Below, piece after piece: positions 17,428 to 25,779 of a stretch of DNA of 51,610 bases; the first letter of the stretch is position 1, and every line of letters starts with the position of its first letter. Under the pieces are notes generated by a model, which worked only from the letters and a program-made list of their open reading frames with translations, did not search any database and had not been told where the DNA came from. The position numbers were made by a program, and so were the translations under genes. The stretch is from 4484-232 sp964486555 (GTDB lineage Bacteria > Thermotogota > Thermotogae > Thermotogales > Thermotogaceae). The DNA lies in NCBI GenBank assembly GCA_964486555.1, contig CAZANP010000007.1, forward strand, positions 1 to 51,610, given 5' to 3'.

Positions 17428-18543
17428 ATGATAGTGGAGAAGGTTTTCAAAAAAGGAGATCTCTTCGTCGCCGTTTCCAGTGAGAGTCCTTTTTATCCAG
17501 ATGGAAAAGGTGGTCAACTCGGAGATAGAGGAAAGATTGCTGGTGTCGATGTTGTGAAGGTGAAGGAAGAAAATGGGAAAATCCTTCATTTTTTGAAAGA
17601 AGAGATCCCCGCTGGTGAAGTTGATTACATCATCGATGAGGAAAGAAGAAAAGATATAGCATGTCAACACACAGCCCAGCACATTCTATCTGCTGCTTTC
17701 GTTAAAGTGGCAGATGTGGACACGGTGGGATTCCATATGGGAGAAGTTTATTCAACGATAGATTTGAATGTTCCTGTTCTGACCAAAGAAACTCTCGAAG
17801 AGGCGGAAAAACTATCGAACGATGTGATAAAGGAATGTATTCCTGTTGAGGTACTTTTCTTGGATCGCGAGGAAGCAGAAAAACTCAATCTCAGGAAGCC
17901 GATCAGTGAAAAGATCGAAGGGAAAGTTAGAATCGTGAAGATCGGCGATTTCGATCTATCCGCCTGTGGAGGATTTCATGTTCAAAACACTGGTAACATA
18001 GGTATCGTGAAAGTTGTGGATACGGAGAAGGTCAAAGGAAACCTCACAAGGGTTTATTATGTCGCAGGGGAGAGGGCTATAAAGGATTACGAAAAAAGAG
18101 TGGATCTTTTGAAAAAACTCTCAGTAGTTCTTACAACGTCTATGGATGAGATGGAAAAGAGGATTTTGAACCTTCTAGATAAAGTGAAAAGTCAGAGCTC
18201 CATAATCGAAAAGTTATCGGAAGAATTTGCAAAAACTCTGTCAAAAGAGCTTTTGACAAGAGCTGAGAAATTGAATGATTTTCAATTGGTTTTCTACGAA
18301 GGTTTCCCAGAGGTGGGGAGATTCCTTCCGAAGTTCCTCGCGGACGTTGAAAACGTCATTCTGATAGTAAAGAACGGTGATAGATACGACATAGCTTCCT
18401 CTTCTGTAAATTGCGGGGACCTTGCTAAGAAGATTTTGGAAAGATTTGAAGGTAAAGGCGGTGGTGGTACGAAAAGAGCAACTGTCGTTTGTAAATGTGG
18501 TTTCGATGAAATGAAGAAGGTATTGGGGGAATTACTGGTATGA
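17428..18543 (+). CDS. Alanyl-tRNA editing protein AlaX with DHHA1 domain
   Basis: Trans-editing hydrolase that removes wrongly attached amino acids, chiefly serine or glycine, from tRNA(Ala). The zinc-binding editing motifs are CQHTAQHILSAAF (HxxxH) and ACGGFHVQNTGNIGI. FYPDGKGGQLGD near the N-terminus matches the threonyl/alanyl second domain. The C-terminal region after a helical linker ends with GKGGGGTKRATVVCKC, a DHHA1-like domain, so this is a long AlaX form of about 371 residues. The frame opens at 17389, but GGAGGAGAT at 17415-17423 points to ATG 17428. The next gene begins at its stop (GTATGA region). No aminoacylation domain is present. Confidence 0.88.
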   Translation: MIVEKVFKKGDLFVAVSSESPFYPDGKGGQLGDRGKIAGVDVVKVKEENGKILHFLKEEIPAGEVDYIIDEERRKDIACQHTAQHILSAAFVKVADVDTVGFHMGEVYSTIDLNVPVLTKETLEEAEKLSNDVIKECIPVEVLFLDREEAEKLNLRKPISEKIEGKVRIVKIGDFDLSACGGFHVQNTGNIGIVKVVDTEKVKGNLTRVYYVAGERAIKDYEKRVDLLKKLSVVLTTSMDEMEKRILNLLDKVKSQSSIIEKLSEEFAKTLSKELLTRAEKLNDFQLVFYEGFPEVGRFLPKFLADVENVILIVKNGDRYDIASSSVNCGDLAKKILERFEGKGGGGTKRATVVCKCGFDEMKKVLGELLV

Positions 18544-19337
18544 TCGTTAATTTTGCAGGCACAGGAAACGTTTCGAAATTTTTCGCCAAAATTTTGTCCG
18601 ATGATTTCGATATTCGCTATGTGATCTCGAGAAAGAGGGAAAAAGCAGAAGCATTCGTAAAATGGCTTGGAAAAGGTCAGGGAATTTCTTATGAAGATCT
18701 TTCAGCTCTGGAAGGGATCGTATTCGTCTTCGTTCCGGATAGATACATAAAGCAGGTATACGATGTGCTGAAAGAGAAAGCGAAAGCAGGTACCGTTTTT
18801 ATACATGCAAGCGGTTACCTGCCATCTTCGATCTTTCACGATGCGGATAGTAAGGGATGGGGAAGAGCATCACTTCATCCCAACTTTTCTTTCTCAGATT
18901 TTCAAAAAGCTCTTGAAAGAAGAAGAGACATTATCTTCGGTATAGAGGGGAACGGATTGGGTATAGAATCTTGTATCAAGATTGTGAATTCCATATCCGG
19001 AAAATATGTTGTGATTCCTGAAGATAAGAAACCCTATTACCATCTTGCAGCAGTTGTTGCTGCGAATTTTCTTGTGGGATTGGCTTATCTTTCAAAAAGG
19101 CTCTACGAAATCTCTGGTGTTGAATCGATACCAACTCTGCATTTGATGGAAACAACTGTGGAGAATATGAAAAAAATCGGTATTGAAAAAGCTCTCACGG
19201 GGCCTGTAGCTAGAGGAGAGAAGGAGATAATAAGGAAAGAAGGAGAAATATTCGAGAAAGTTTTCCCAGAATACGTGGATCTCTACTGGAGCATGGTGAA
19301 GGTTTTAAAAGAGGTGAAAAAGCATGGATGTCATTAA
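18540..19337 (+). CDS. NAD(P)-binding DUF2520 dehydrogenase, candidate ketopantoate reductase
   Basis: Protein of 265 residues with an N-terminal Rossmann domain (FAGTGNVSKFFAKIL, then VFVFVPDRYIKQVYD) and a C-terminal all-helical DUF2520 dimerisation domain (HLAAVVAANFLVGLAYL). The layout is that of the 6-phosphogluconate-dehydrogenase-like superfamily, which includes ketopantoate reductases PanE and PanG and pyrroline-5-carboxylate reductase. The gene overlaps panB by 14 bases. PanB makes ketopantoate, the substrate of a ketopantoate reductase, so this enzyme is a natural candidate for the next step. Assignment to the superfamily is firm; the ketopantoate role is inferred from position. Confidence 0.8.
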   Translation: MIVNFAGTGNVSKFFAKILSDDFDIRYVISRKREKAEAFVKWLGKGQGISYEDLSALEGIVFVFVPDRYIKQVYDVLKEKAKAGTVFIHASGYLPSSIFHDADSKGWGRASLHPNFSFSDFQKALERRRDIIFGIEGNGLGIESCIKIVNSISGKYVVIPEDKKPYYHLAAVVAANFLVGLAYLSKRLYEISGVESIPTLHLMETTVENMKKIGIEKALTGPVARGEKEIIRKEGEIFEKVFPEYVDLYWSMVKVLKEVKKHGCH

Positions 19338-20115
19338 AATCATGAAAATGAAAGGGAAGGAAAAAATCGTCATGATAACTGCTTACGATGCTCCTAGTGC
19401 TAGAATTGCTTGGGAAGCAGGAGTAGACATAATTCTCGTTGGAGATTCTTTGGGTAACAACGTTCTGGGTTACAAGGATACGATACCTGTGACGATGGAA
19501 GAGATGCTCATTCATGTTTCCGCTGTGAGAAGAGGAGCAGAGGAAGCTTTCATAGTCGCGGACATGCCTTTCCTTTCATATCAAGTTTCTGAAAGTGAAG
19601 CGATCAAGAACGCTGGTCTCTTCCTAAAGAGCGGTGCCAACGCTGTTAAATTGGAAGGGGGGGGAGAGTTTGCGGAGTTGATAAGGAAATTGGTCGCTTC
19701 TGGAATACCGGTTATGGGTCATCTAGGACTGACACCACAGTCAGTGAACGTCTTTGGTGGTTACAAGGTACAGGGAAAAACCGAAGGGAGTAGGAAAAAA
19801 TTGATAGAAGATGCTATAGCTCTGGAAGAAGCAGGTGTTTTCTCCATAGTTCTGGAAATGGTCGTGGAAGAGGTTGCTCGTGAGATAACTGAGAAAGTTA
19901 AAGTCCCAACGATTGGTATAGGTGCTGGAAGGTATTGTGATGGACAGGTTTTGGTGTGGCACGATGTTCTGGGATTGAACCCAGAGTTTTCTCCAAGGTT
20001 TGTAAAGAAATATGCAGATCTTTACAGGATATCTTTGGAAGCTGTTAGAACATACAAAGAAGAAGTTAAGGAAGGAAAATTCCCGGGCGTTGAAAACGTC
20101 TTCAGAAAAAAGTGA
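19324..20115 (+). CDS. panB: 3-methyl-2-oxobutanoate hydroxymethyltransferase
   Basis: First committed enzyme of pantothenate and coenzyme A synthesis: 2-oxoisovalerate plus 5,10-methylene-tetrahydrofolate gives ketopantoate. It has 263 residues, the family length. Motifs visible: MITAYDAPSARIA, ILVGDSLGNNVLGY with the metal-binding Asp, MPFLSYQVS, AVKLEGG, GHLGLTPQSVNVFGGYKVQG, LEMVVEE with the catalytic Glu region, and IGIGAGRYCDGQVLVWHD. GAGGTGAAAAAGC precedes the ATG. It overlaps the DUF2520 gene and appears to be the last gene of the long operon; ompA1 has its own leader 50 bases later. Confidence 0.96.
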   Translation: MDVIKIMKMKGKEKIVMITAYDAPSARIAWEAGVDIILVGDSLGNNVLGYKDTIPVTMEEMLIHVSAVRRGAEEAFIVADMPFLSYQVSESEAIKNAGLFLKSGANAVKLEGGGEFAELIRKLVASGIPVMGHLGLTPQSVNVFGGYKVQGKTEGSRKKLIEDAIALEEAGVFSIVLEMVVEEVAREITEKVKVPTIGIGAGRYCDGQVLVWHDVLGLNPEFSPRFVKKYADLYRISLEAVRTYKEEVKEGKFPGVENVFRKK

Positions 20116-20131
20116 AATTCTTCTTCAGTTA

Positions 20132-20140
20132 TGTTAATAT
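20132..20140 (+). promoter_or_regulatory. Possible extended -10 promoter of ompA1
   Basis: TGTTAATAT reads as an extended -10 (TG, one base, TAATAT) 33 bases before the GTG start. No convincing -35 hexamer lies upstream; GTGAAA at 20112-20117 is the nearest partial match at 17 bases. The same TGT-T spacing recurs before asnS and the glp operon. Confidence 0.4.
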
Positions 20141-20172
20141 AGACTCAAAGAAAAGATCGGGAGGTGATCGAT

Positions 20173-21600
20173 GTGAAGAGACTTCTAGGAGTGCTGTTTT
20201 TGATGACCACGGTTATCCTGCTAGGAGCGGGTTTCAAGGATGTTCCTGTTAATCACTGGGCTTACGAAGCGGTCATGAAGATGGCGGAAATTGGTGTCAT
20301 AACAGGCATGCCAGATGGTACATTCCAGGGAAATTCTCCAATGACAAGATACCAGGTTGCTTTAGCCTTTTACAGGTTCTTGGACTACATTGAAAAGACT
20401 ATAGCTCCTAAAAAGGAAATCGAGGCTGCGGTCAATAAAGTTACAACCCTTGAGGATTTGGTCAGCACAGCGTTGATGAAGCTCCAGAGAAATGTAGAGG
20501 ATATATCAACTCTGAAAAGTGATTTCTCGAAACTCCAGACGGAGGTTGCTGGCCTCAGAAGTACTGTGCTTGAGATAAAGGATATAAGGAAGGAATTGCT
20601 TTCGAGAATACAAAGCGTGTCTTCCGATGTATCTGACTTGAGTTCCAAATACTCTGAGCTTTCCACAAAACAGAAAGGACTGTCTGGTGATATCGAGAAA
20701 CTGAAGGAATACGGCGGAAAGATATTGGATCTTGAGGGGAAAATAAAAGCTCTGGAAGTCGATGTGAACTCCATCAAAAAAGATGTGGAAATGAACAAGG
20801 AGGGTTACACCAAAGGACTTGAAAAGGTATCGAAAGATCTACAAACTTTGAACCTGACTCTGAGCGGGAAGATCAGCGCTCTAGAGATGAAGATACCGTC
20901 CATGAGTGTCATAGAATCGAAGATAAGCGCTGTAAAAAATGAACTCCTTGATAGTCAATCCAGTCTCAGGATAGAAGTGGAAAACGCTCTCTCGTCTCTG
21001 GAAGCTACCGTAACGGCCGTTGAAGAAACTCTTAAGAATTTGGAAGACAAAATGAGCGTTTCTGAAAAATCTTTGAAAGATTACGTGGACAAAAAGGTTG
21101 GAGAACTTTCAGTAACGCTCTATGAGAAGCTGGAGGGATACAAGAAAGCTCTGGAAGATGAGGATACGAAACTTGCGGGAGAGATCGAAAACATAAGGGT
21201 GCTTCTGAACGATCTTTCCAAAGGATACAAAGCGATGGAAGCTAGAGTCAGTGTTCTCGAAGGCCAGGTCGCCACTATAAGTTCGGATATAGAGGATATA
21301 AAAACGACTATTCAAAAAGTTTCTGCTGATGTGAAGAGCAACGCCAAAAAGATAACAAGCCTTCAGAACGATGTTGGAGCACTCGCTGGAAGAATGTACT
21401 CCGTCGAGAAAAAAGCAACTCAACTTGAAAAGAAAATAAGCTCTGTGGAAGAGAATATCGCTAGTAAACCATGGATGGATGATGTAAACAGCGTCAGTGC
21501 TGGCCTTTCCAAGAAGATCTCTGAACTCCAAACCATGAGCATAGCGGGAATAGCCTTAGGAGCCATCGCTTTGGTGTTGGGTGTAATATCCATGTTCTAA
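20173..21600 (+). CDS. ompA1: Outer membrane protein alpha (toga spacer protein with SLH domain)
   Basis: Structural protein of the Thermotoga outer sheath, about 475 residues. A signal peptide (MKRLLGVLFLMTTVILLGAG) is followed by one SLH domain (FKDVPVNHWAYEAVMKMAEIGVITGMPDGTFQGNSPMTRYQ) that binds cell-wall polymer. About 350 residues of heptad-rich coiled coil follow, and a C-terminal hydrophobic anchor (IAGIALGAIALVLGVI) sits in the outer membrane. The rod thus bridges peptidoglycan and toga. The frame opens at GTG 20164, which is inside the GGGAGGTG ribosome site, so GTG 20173 is the likely start. An intrinsic terminator follows at 21626. The gene is monocistronic. Confidence 0.93.
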   Translation: MKRLLGVLFLMTTVILLGAGFKDVPVNHWAYEAVMKMAEIGVITGMPDGTFQGNSPMTRYQVALAFYRFLDYIEKTIAPKKEIEAAVNKVTTLEDLVSTALMKLQRNVEDISTLKSDFSKLQTEVAGLRSTVLEIKDIRKELLSRIQSVSSDVSDLSSKYSELSTKQKGLSGDIEKLKEYGGKILDLEGKIKALEVDVNSIKKDVEMNKEGYTKGLEKVSKDLQTLNLTLSGKISALEMKIPSMSVIESKISAVKNELLDSQSSLRIEVENALSSLEATVTAVEETLKNLEDKMSVSEKSLKDYVDKKVGELSVTLYEKLEGYKKALEDEDTKLAGEIENIRVLLNDLSKGYKAMEARVSVLEGQVATISSDIEDIKTTIQKVSADVKSNAKKITSLQNDVGALAGRMYSVEKKATQLEKKISSVEENIASKPWMDDVNSVSAGLSKKISELQTMSIAGIALGAIALVLGVISMF

Positions 21601-21625
21601 GACATTAGAAAGCGTGTTGAATTTT

Positions 21626-21646
21626 AGGGGGCTTGGCCCCCTTTTT
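21626..21646 (+). terminator. Intrinsic terminator of ompA1
   Basis: AGGGGGC, loop TTG, GCCCCCT: a perfect 7-bp GC-rich stem followed by a run of five T (the first T closes the stem). It lies 26 bases after the ompA1 stop and should end that abundant transcript. Confidence 0.9.
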
Positions 21647-21649
21647 CAA

Positions 21650-21658
21650 TGTTATAAT
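21650..21658 (+). promoter_or_regulatory. Extended -10 promoter of asnS
   Basis: TGTTATAAT is a perfect extended -10 (TG, one base, TATAAT). It starts only four bases after the ompA1 terminator, so any -35 contact would lie inside the hairpin sequence. Transcription should begin near 21665 and serve asnS and the genes after it. Confidence 0.55.
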
Positions 21659-21687
21659 CACAGAAGACGAAACAAGGGGGAGTGAAA

Positions 21688-22986
21688 ATGGAGTGGGTGT
21701 ACATAGAAGATTTGAAGAAGCATATAGGTAAAGATGTCGAATTGAAAGGGTGGGTGTGGAGAATAAGATCCAGTGGAAAAATCCATTTCATACAAATGAG
21801 GGATGGAACTGGATTCGTTCAAGTGGTCGTTGAAAAATCCAGTGTGGACGATGAGACTTTCAAAACCTGCAAGAAGTTGAAAATGGAATCGAGTATTGTT
21901 GTAAAGGGGAAAGTGAGAGAGGATGAAAGAGCTCCAGGAGGGGTTGAAATCCTGGCAAATGAAGTCAAAGCGGTTCAAATTCCTCAAGAGCCGTTTCCAA
22001 TAAATAAACCGGATCATGGTATAGACTACTTGATGGAAAGAAGACACCTCTGGATAAGATCGAAGAGACAATTTCATATATTGAGAATTAGAGATGAAAT
22101 AATAAAAGCCATCAGAAATTTCTATTGGGAAAGGAAATTCGTTTTAGTCGACACTCCCATATTCACCGGTTCCATCGGAGAAGCCGCTGGTAATCTTTTC
22201 GAACTCGACTATTTTGATTACGGGAAAGTGTACCTAGCTCAAACTGGGCAACTCTACCTGGAAGCAGCTTGCATGGCTCTTGGAAAAGTTTACAACCTCG
22301 GTCCAACATTTAGAGCTGAAAAATCCAAGACCAGAAGGCATCTGATAGAGTTCTGGATGAATGAAGCTGAAGTCGCCTATTACGAGCATGAAGACAATCT
22401 GAAATTGCAGGAAGATCTGGTTTCCTATATAGTGAAATGGGCCCTCGAAAACGCATCGGATCATCTCAAGGCCATCGGAAGGGATATATCAAAACTCGAA
22501 AAGATCGAACCTCCTTTCCCCAGGATCACGTACGATGAGGCTATAAAGCTTCTGCAAAAGAAAGGTTTCGATATCAAATGGGGAGATGATTTTGGAGGAG
22601 ACGAAGAAACGGCAATAGCTGAGGAATTCGAAAAACCTGTCTTCGTTACACACTATCCAAGAAAGACGAAGGCTTTCTACATGCAGCCCGATCCAGAGAG
22701 ACCAGAGGTGGTTTTGTGTGATGACCTTCTCGCACCGGAAGGTTACGGAGAGATAATAGGGGCTTCTCAAAGAATCCATGATTACGATCTCCTTGTTGAA
22801 AGAATCAAAGAATTCAACCTCCCATTGGAATCATACAAATGGTATTTGGATCTGAGAAGATGGGGAAGTGTTCCTCACAGCGGATTCGGGCTTGGAGTTG
22901 AAAGAACCGTCGCATGGATATGCGGTTTGGACCACGTAAGAGAGACGATCCCCTTTGCAAGGACCCTATACAGGGTTTATCCGTGA
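21688..22986 (+). CDS. asnS: Asparaginyl-tRNA synthetase
   Basis: Class IIb aminoacyl-tRNA synthetase of about 432 residues that charges tRNA(Asn) with asparagine. The N-terminal OB-fold anticodon-binding domain carries ELKGWVWRIRSSGKIHFIQMRDG. The catalytic domain shows motif 2 in GPTFRAEKSKTRRHLIEFWMNEAEVAYY, a form typical of AsnRS rather than AspRS, and motif 3 in GFGLGVERTVAWICGL. The longest frame starts at GTG 21682, but AAGGGGGA at 21674-21681 is spaced for ATG 21688. It lies between ompA1 and ruvB. As I recall, those two are adjacent in T. maritima, so its presence here may be a lineage difference. Confidence 0.9.
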   Translation: MEWVYIEDLKKHIGKDVELKGWVWRIRSSGKIHFIQMRDGTGFVQVVVEKSSVDDETFKTCKKLKMESSIVVKGKVREDERAPGGVEILANEVKAVQIPQEPFPINKPDHGIDYLMERRHLWIRSKRQFHILRIRDEIIKAIRNFYWERKFVLVDTPIFTGSIGEAAGNLFELDYFDYGKVYLAQTGQLYLEAACMALGKVYNLGPTFRAEKSKTRRHLIEFWMNEAEVAYYEHEDNLKLQEDLVSYIVKWALENASDHLKAIGRDISKLEKIEPPFPRITYDEAIKLLQKKGFDIKWGDDFGGDEETAIAEEFEKPVFVTHYPRKTKAFYMQPDPERPEVVLCDDLLAPEGYGEIIGASQRIHDYDLLVERIKEFNLPLESYKWYLDLRRWGSVPHSGFGLGVERTVAWICGLDHVRETIPFARTLYRVYP

Positions 22987-22995
22987 GGTGGAACG

Positions 22996-24009
22996 ATGGA
23001 GAGATACTTAACGCCAGAAAGAACGGGGTACGATATCGGTGTATCGTTTCTGAGACCGAAAAATCTGGAAGAATACATCGGCCAGGATAAGGTTAAAGAA
23101 AGGTTGAAGCTCGCCATAGAAGCTGCTAGGAAGAGAAAAGAGCCTTTGGATCACGTCCTTCTAGCGGGCCCGCCTGGTCTTGGTAAAACAACACTCGCTT
23201 ACGTCATAGCCAACGAGATGGGAACTAACATTCATATAACAAGTGGCCCGGTTCTGGAAAAACAGGGAGACATGGCCGCGATATTAACCAACCTGGAGTT
23301 TGGAGATGTGTTGTTCATAGATGAGATACACAGGTTAAACAGAGCTGTTGAAGAGATTCTCTACTCCGCCCTTGAAGACTTTCAGATAGATATAATGATC
23401 GGAAAGGGGCCAAGTGCAAGATCCATAAGAATAGATATAAAACCTTTCACCTTAGTTGGAGCAACCACTAGGAGTGGCCTACTGAGCTCTCCCCTCAGAA
23501 ACAGATTCGGCATGATCCTGGAACTTGATTTCTATGAAACGGATGATATCAAGCAGATCGTGATGAGGGCTTCCAGGTTGATGAACATAGACATAGACGA
23601 TGAAGCGGCATGGTATCTTGCAAAAAGATCAAGGGGGACTCCCAGAATAGCGATAAGACTTTTGAAAAGGGTGAGAGACCTTTCAACTGTGGAGGGAAAG
23701 AATAGAATAGATCTTGATCTCGTGTCGAGGGCCATGAGAATTTTGGGAATAGACGATGAGGGATTGGACGATTTCGATAAGAAGATTCTGAGGGTGATCA
23801 TCGAGGTGTTCAACGGTGGACCTGTTGGATTGAATGCAATAGCAGCGACTCTGGGTGTTGAACCGGACACCATAAGTGAAGTCTATGAACCCTATCTTCT
23901 CCAGTCAGGTTTCATAGCGAGGACTTCAAGAGGAAGGGTGGCGACAGAGAAGGCTTATAGTCATCTTGGCTACGATAAAGGAAAAGGGCCTCTCTTTGAA
24001 GGAGTGTGA
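22996..24009 (+). CDS. ruvB: Holliday junction branch-migration ATPase RuvB
   Basis: Hexameric AAA+ motor that drives branch migration of Holliday junctions together with RuvA. It has 337 residues. LRPKNLEEYIGQDKVKERL is the N-terminal family signature, followed by Walker A GPPGLGKT, Walker B VLFIDEIHRLN, sensor 1 VGATTRSGLLSSPLRNRFG and the winged-helix end GPVGLNAIAATLGVEPDTISEVYEPYLLQ. ATG follows GAGGTGGAACG. No ruvA or ruvC lies nearby. The next gene begins at its stop. Confidence 0.97.
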   Translation: MERYLTPERTGYDIGVSFLRPKNLEEYIGQDKVKERLKLAIEAARKRKEPLDHVLLAGPPGLGKTTLAYVIANEMGTNIHITSGPVLEKQGDMAAILTNLEFGDVLFIDEIHRLNRAVEEILYSALEDFQIDIMIGKGPSARSIRIDIKPFTLVGATTRSGLLSSPLRNRFGMILELDFYETDDIKQIVMRASRLMNIDIDDEAAWYLAKRSRGTPRIAIRLLKRVRDLSTVEGKNRIDLDLVSRAMRILGIDDEGLDDFDKKILRVIIEVFNGGPVGLNAIAATLGVEPDTISEVYEPYLLQSGFIARTSRGRVATEKAYSHLGYDKGKGPLFEGV

Positions 24010-24695
24010 AAACCTTGCTGGAAAACAACATAAAAAGAGTTTTGGAAAGAATAAATAAAGCTGCTGAAAGATCCGGAAGGAATTTTGAAGATATATTGCT
24101 TGTTGCCGTGACTAAAAATGTTCCACCAGAAGTCATAAGAAAGGCTTACGAATACGGTCTCAGAAATTTCGGAGAGAATAGAGCCCAGGAGTTGAGGAAG
24201 AAATATGAAGATCTAAAGGATCTTGGGATAACATGGCATTTTATAGGAAGAATACAGACAAATAAGGTGAAGTATTTCGTTCCCATATGCGAATACGTTC
24301 ATTCTGTCTGGAGGGAAGAGGAGGTTGCAGAGATCAGTAAAAGGGCAGGAAGGATTGGAAAAATTCAAAGAACTCTCGTGGAAGTCAACGTCTTCGGTGA
24401 GGAAACGAAGGCGGGATTAAAGCTCGAAGAGGTAGAAGATTTTTTAAAAAAGTGTGAGAAATACGAAAACGTCTTCTTCGAAGGTCTCATGACTATGGCT
24501 CCGTATGTTGAAAATCCTGAAGAAGTGAGATGGGGTTTCAGGAAATTGAGAGAACTTCGAGATTATCTGATGAAGATGAATTTCAAGAATGCTGAGATTA
24601 AAGAACTCTCGATGGGAATGAGTAACGATTTTGAAGTGGCTGTGGAAGAAGGTGCCACTATGGTTAGAATCGGAACGGCCATATTCAGGGGGTGA
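24006..24695 (+). CDS. yggS: YggS family PLP homeostasis protein
   Basis: PLP-binding single-domain protein of about 229 residues with an alanine-racemase-like barrel; relatives keep free PLP in check and affect amino-acid pools but show no racemase activity. The PLP lysine is in LLVAVTKNVPPEVI (about residue 37). FGENRAQEL, WHFIGRIQTNKVKY, HSVWREEEV, EGLMTMAPY and LSMGMSNDFEVAVEEGATMVRIGTAIF are all characteristic. GTG 24006 overlaps the ruvB stop, while GAAGGAG favours TTG 24015, so the start is open to nine bases. It is followed directly by yggT, a widespread pairing. Confidence 0.92.
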   Translation: MKTLLENNIKRVLERINKAAERSGRNFEDILLVAVTKNVPPEVIRKAYEYGLRNFGENRAQELRKKYEDLKDLGITWHFIGRIQTNKVKYFVPICEYVHSVWREEEVAEISKRAGRIGKIQRTLVEVNVFGEETKAGLKLEEVEDFLKKCEKYENVFFEGLMTMAPYVENPEEVRWGFRKLRELRDYLMKMNFKNAEIKELSMGMSNDFEVAVEEGATMVRIGTAIFRG

Positions 24696-25000
24696 TGAAT
24701 AAAGTGTTCGTCGTTGGGAACCTTCTAAGAGCCATTGCCACCGTTTTGAGGATATTCATCTACACGGAGATGGCTGCCATCATAATATCCGCACTTTTGA
24801 GTTGGGTCAGCCCTTTCGTTTACAACCCAGTAAAATATTTTTTCGCTTCATTAGCTGACATAGTGGAAAGACCCTTGAGAAAACTCATACCTCCATTAGG
24901 CCCTGTGGATTTAACCCCTTTCATAGCGATACTTCTATTGATATTCTTAGATAGTTTTCTTGTACAAACATTGTTCGACCTGGCGGTGAAATTGAGATGA
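24695..25000 (+). CDS. yggT: YggT family integral membrane protein
   Basis: Small membrane protein of about 101 residues with two hydrophobic spans (about 15-40 and 70-95) and the family motif WVSPF, later FASLADIVERPLRKLIPPLGPVDLTPFIAILLL. YggT proteins neighbour yggS and cell-division genes in many bacteria and have been linked with osmotic tolerance and septum factors, but the molecular role is unclear. ATG 24695 shares bases with the yggS stop, and its own stop overlaps nadK (ATGA). Confidence 0.9.
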   Translation: MNKVFVVGNLLRAIATVLRIFIYTEMAAIIISALLSWVSPFVYNPVKYFFASLADIVERPLRKLIPPLGPVDLTPFIAILLLIFLDSFLVQTLFDLAVKLR

Positions 25001-25779
25001 AAGTGGCCATCATTTACCACCCCGATAGGGTTACAACAGCCAGGAAACTGAAAAAGAGAACGGAAGTGGAAGGTGAGGTTGTTATCTTTGAAAAAACGGA
25101 GAATGTGAGGAACATACCCGGTAACCTAGATTTCGTTCTCGTAGTTGGAGGTGATGGGACGGTCATAAGGGTTGCAAAGGTTGTTCACGATGATGTACCG
25201 ATAGTTGGTTTCAAAGCTGGAAGATTAGGTTTTTTAACATCGTACTCTGTGGACGAAATGGAAGATTTCTTCGAGGACATAAAGAACGACAGGATAGTTG
25301 AAGATAGAAGATGGCTGCTTGAAATCAGAACGAGGAAAGGAGAATATTTGGCTCTCAACGATGTGGTTCTTCAGAAAGATGTTGAAGGTAAGATGCTTGA
25401 AATTGAGATAGTGGTTGATGGCTATTCTCCGCTCTGGTTCTTTGCAGATGGTGTTGTTGTATCTACTCCTACAGGATCTACCGCTTATGGACTTTCTTTA
25501 GGAGGTCCCATGATAGCGCCAGATTGCGATGTTATCGAGATAACACCCATGGCTCCTCAATTCCTTTTTACAAGAAGTATTCTAATTCCTTCAAAGGAAA
25601 CTCTGAGCGTTAAAGTTACTGTAAGTGGAAACCTGGTTGTGGATGGAAAGACCGTTGAGAAAACAGATGAATTCGTTGTTTGCAGATCTGAAAAAAGTGT
25701 GAGGATCCTTCGACCGAAGGGTTTCGATTTCTTCAGGGTCATTAAGAGTAAGATAGGATACGGGAGGCGTATCGTGTGA
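24997..25779 (+). CDS. nadK: NAD kinase
   Basis: Makes NADP from NAD with ATP or polyphosphate. It has 260 residues. The catalytic GGDGT motif is in LVVGGDGTVIRVAK near residue 50, followed by VGFKAGRLGFLTSY, ALNDVVLQKD with the NE/ND motif, TPTGSTAYGLSLGGP and the C-terminal VDGKTVEKTDEF. It overlaps yggT by four bases (ATGA) and phoU by four (GTGA). Confidence 0.95.
   Translation: MKVAIIYHPDRVTTARKLKKRTEVEGEVVIFEKTENVRNIPGNLDFVLVVGGDGTVIRVAKVVHDDVPIVGFKAGRLGFLTSYSVDEMEDFFEDIKNDRIVEDRRWLLEIRTRKGEYLALNDVVLQKDVEGKMLEIEIVVDGYSPLWFFADGVVVSTPTGSTAYGLSLGGPMIAPDCDVIEITPMAPQFLFTRSILIPSKETLSVKVTVSGNLVVDGKTVEKTDEFVVCRSEKSVRILRPKGFDFFRVIKSKIGYGRRIV

Noticed and set aside
20385..20798. Ser/Phe-rich open frame on the minus strand
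   Set aside because: It is the reverse of the ompA1 coiled coil and has no motif.
20500..21480. Possible tandem DNA repeats in ompA1
   Set aside because: Similarity is at the level of heptad protein pattern only; no exact nucleotide repeat is visible.
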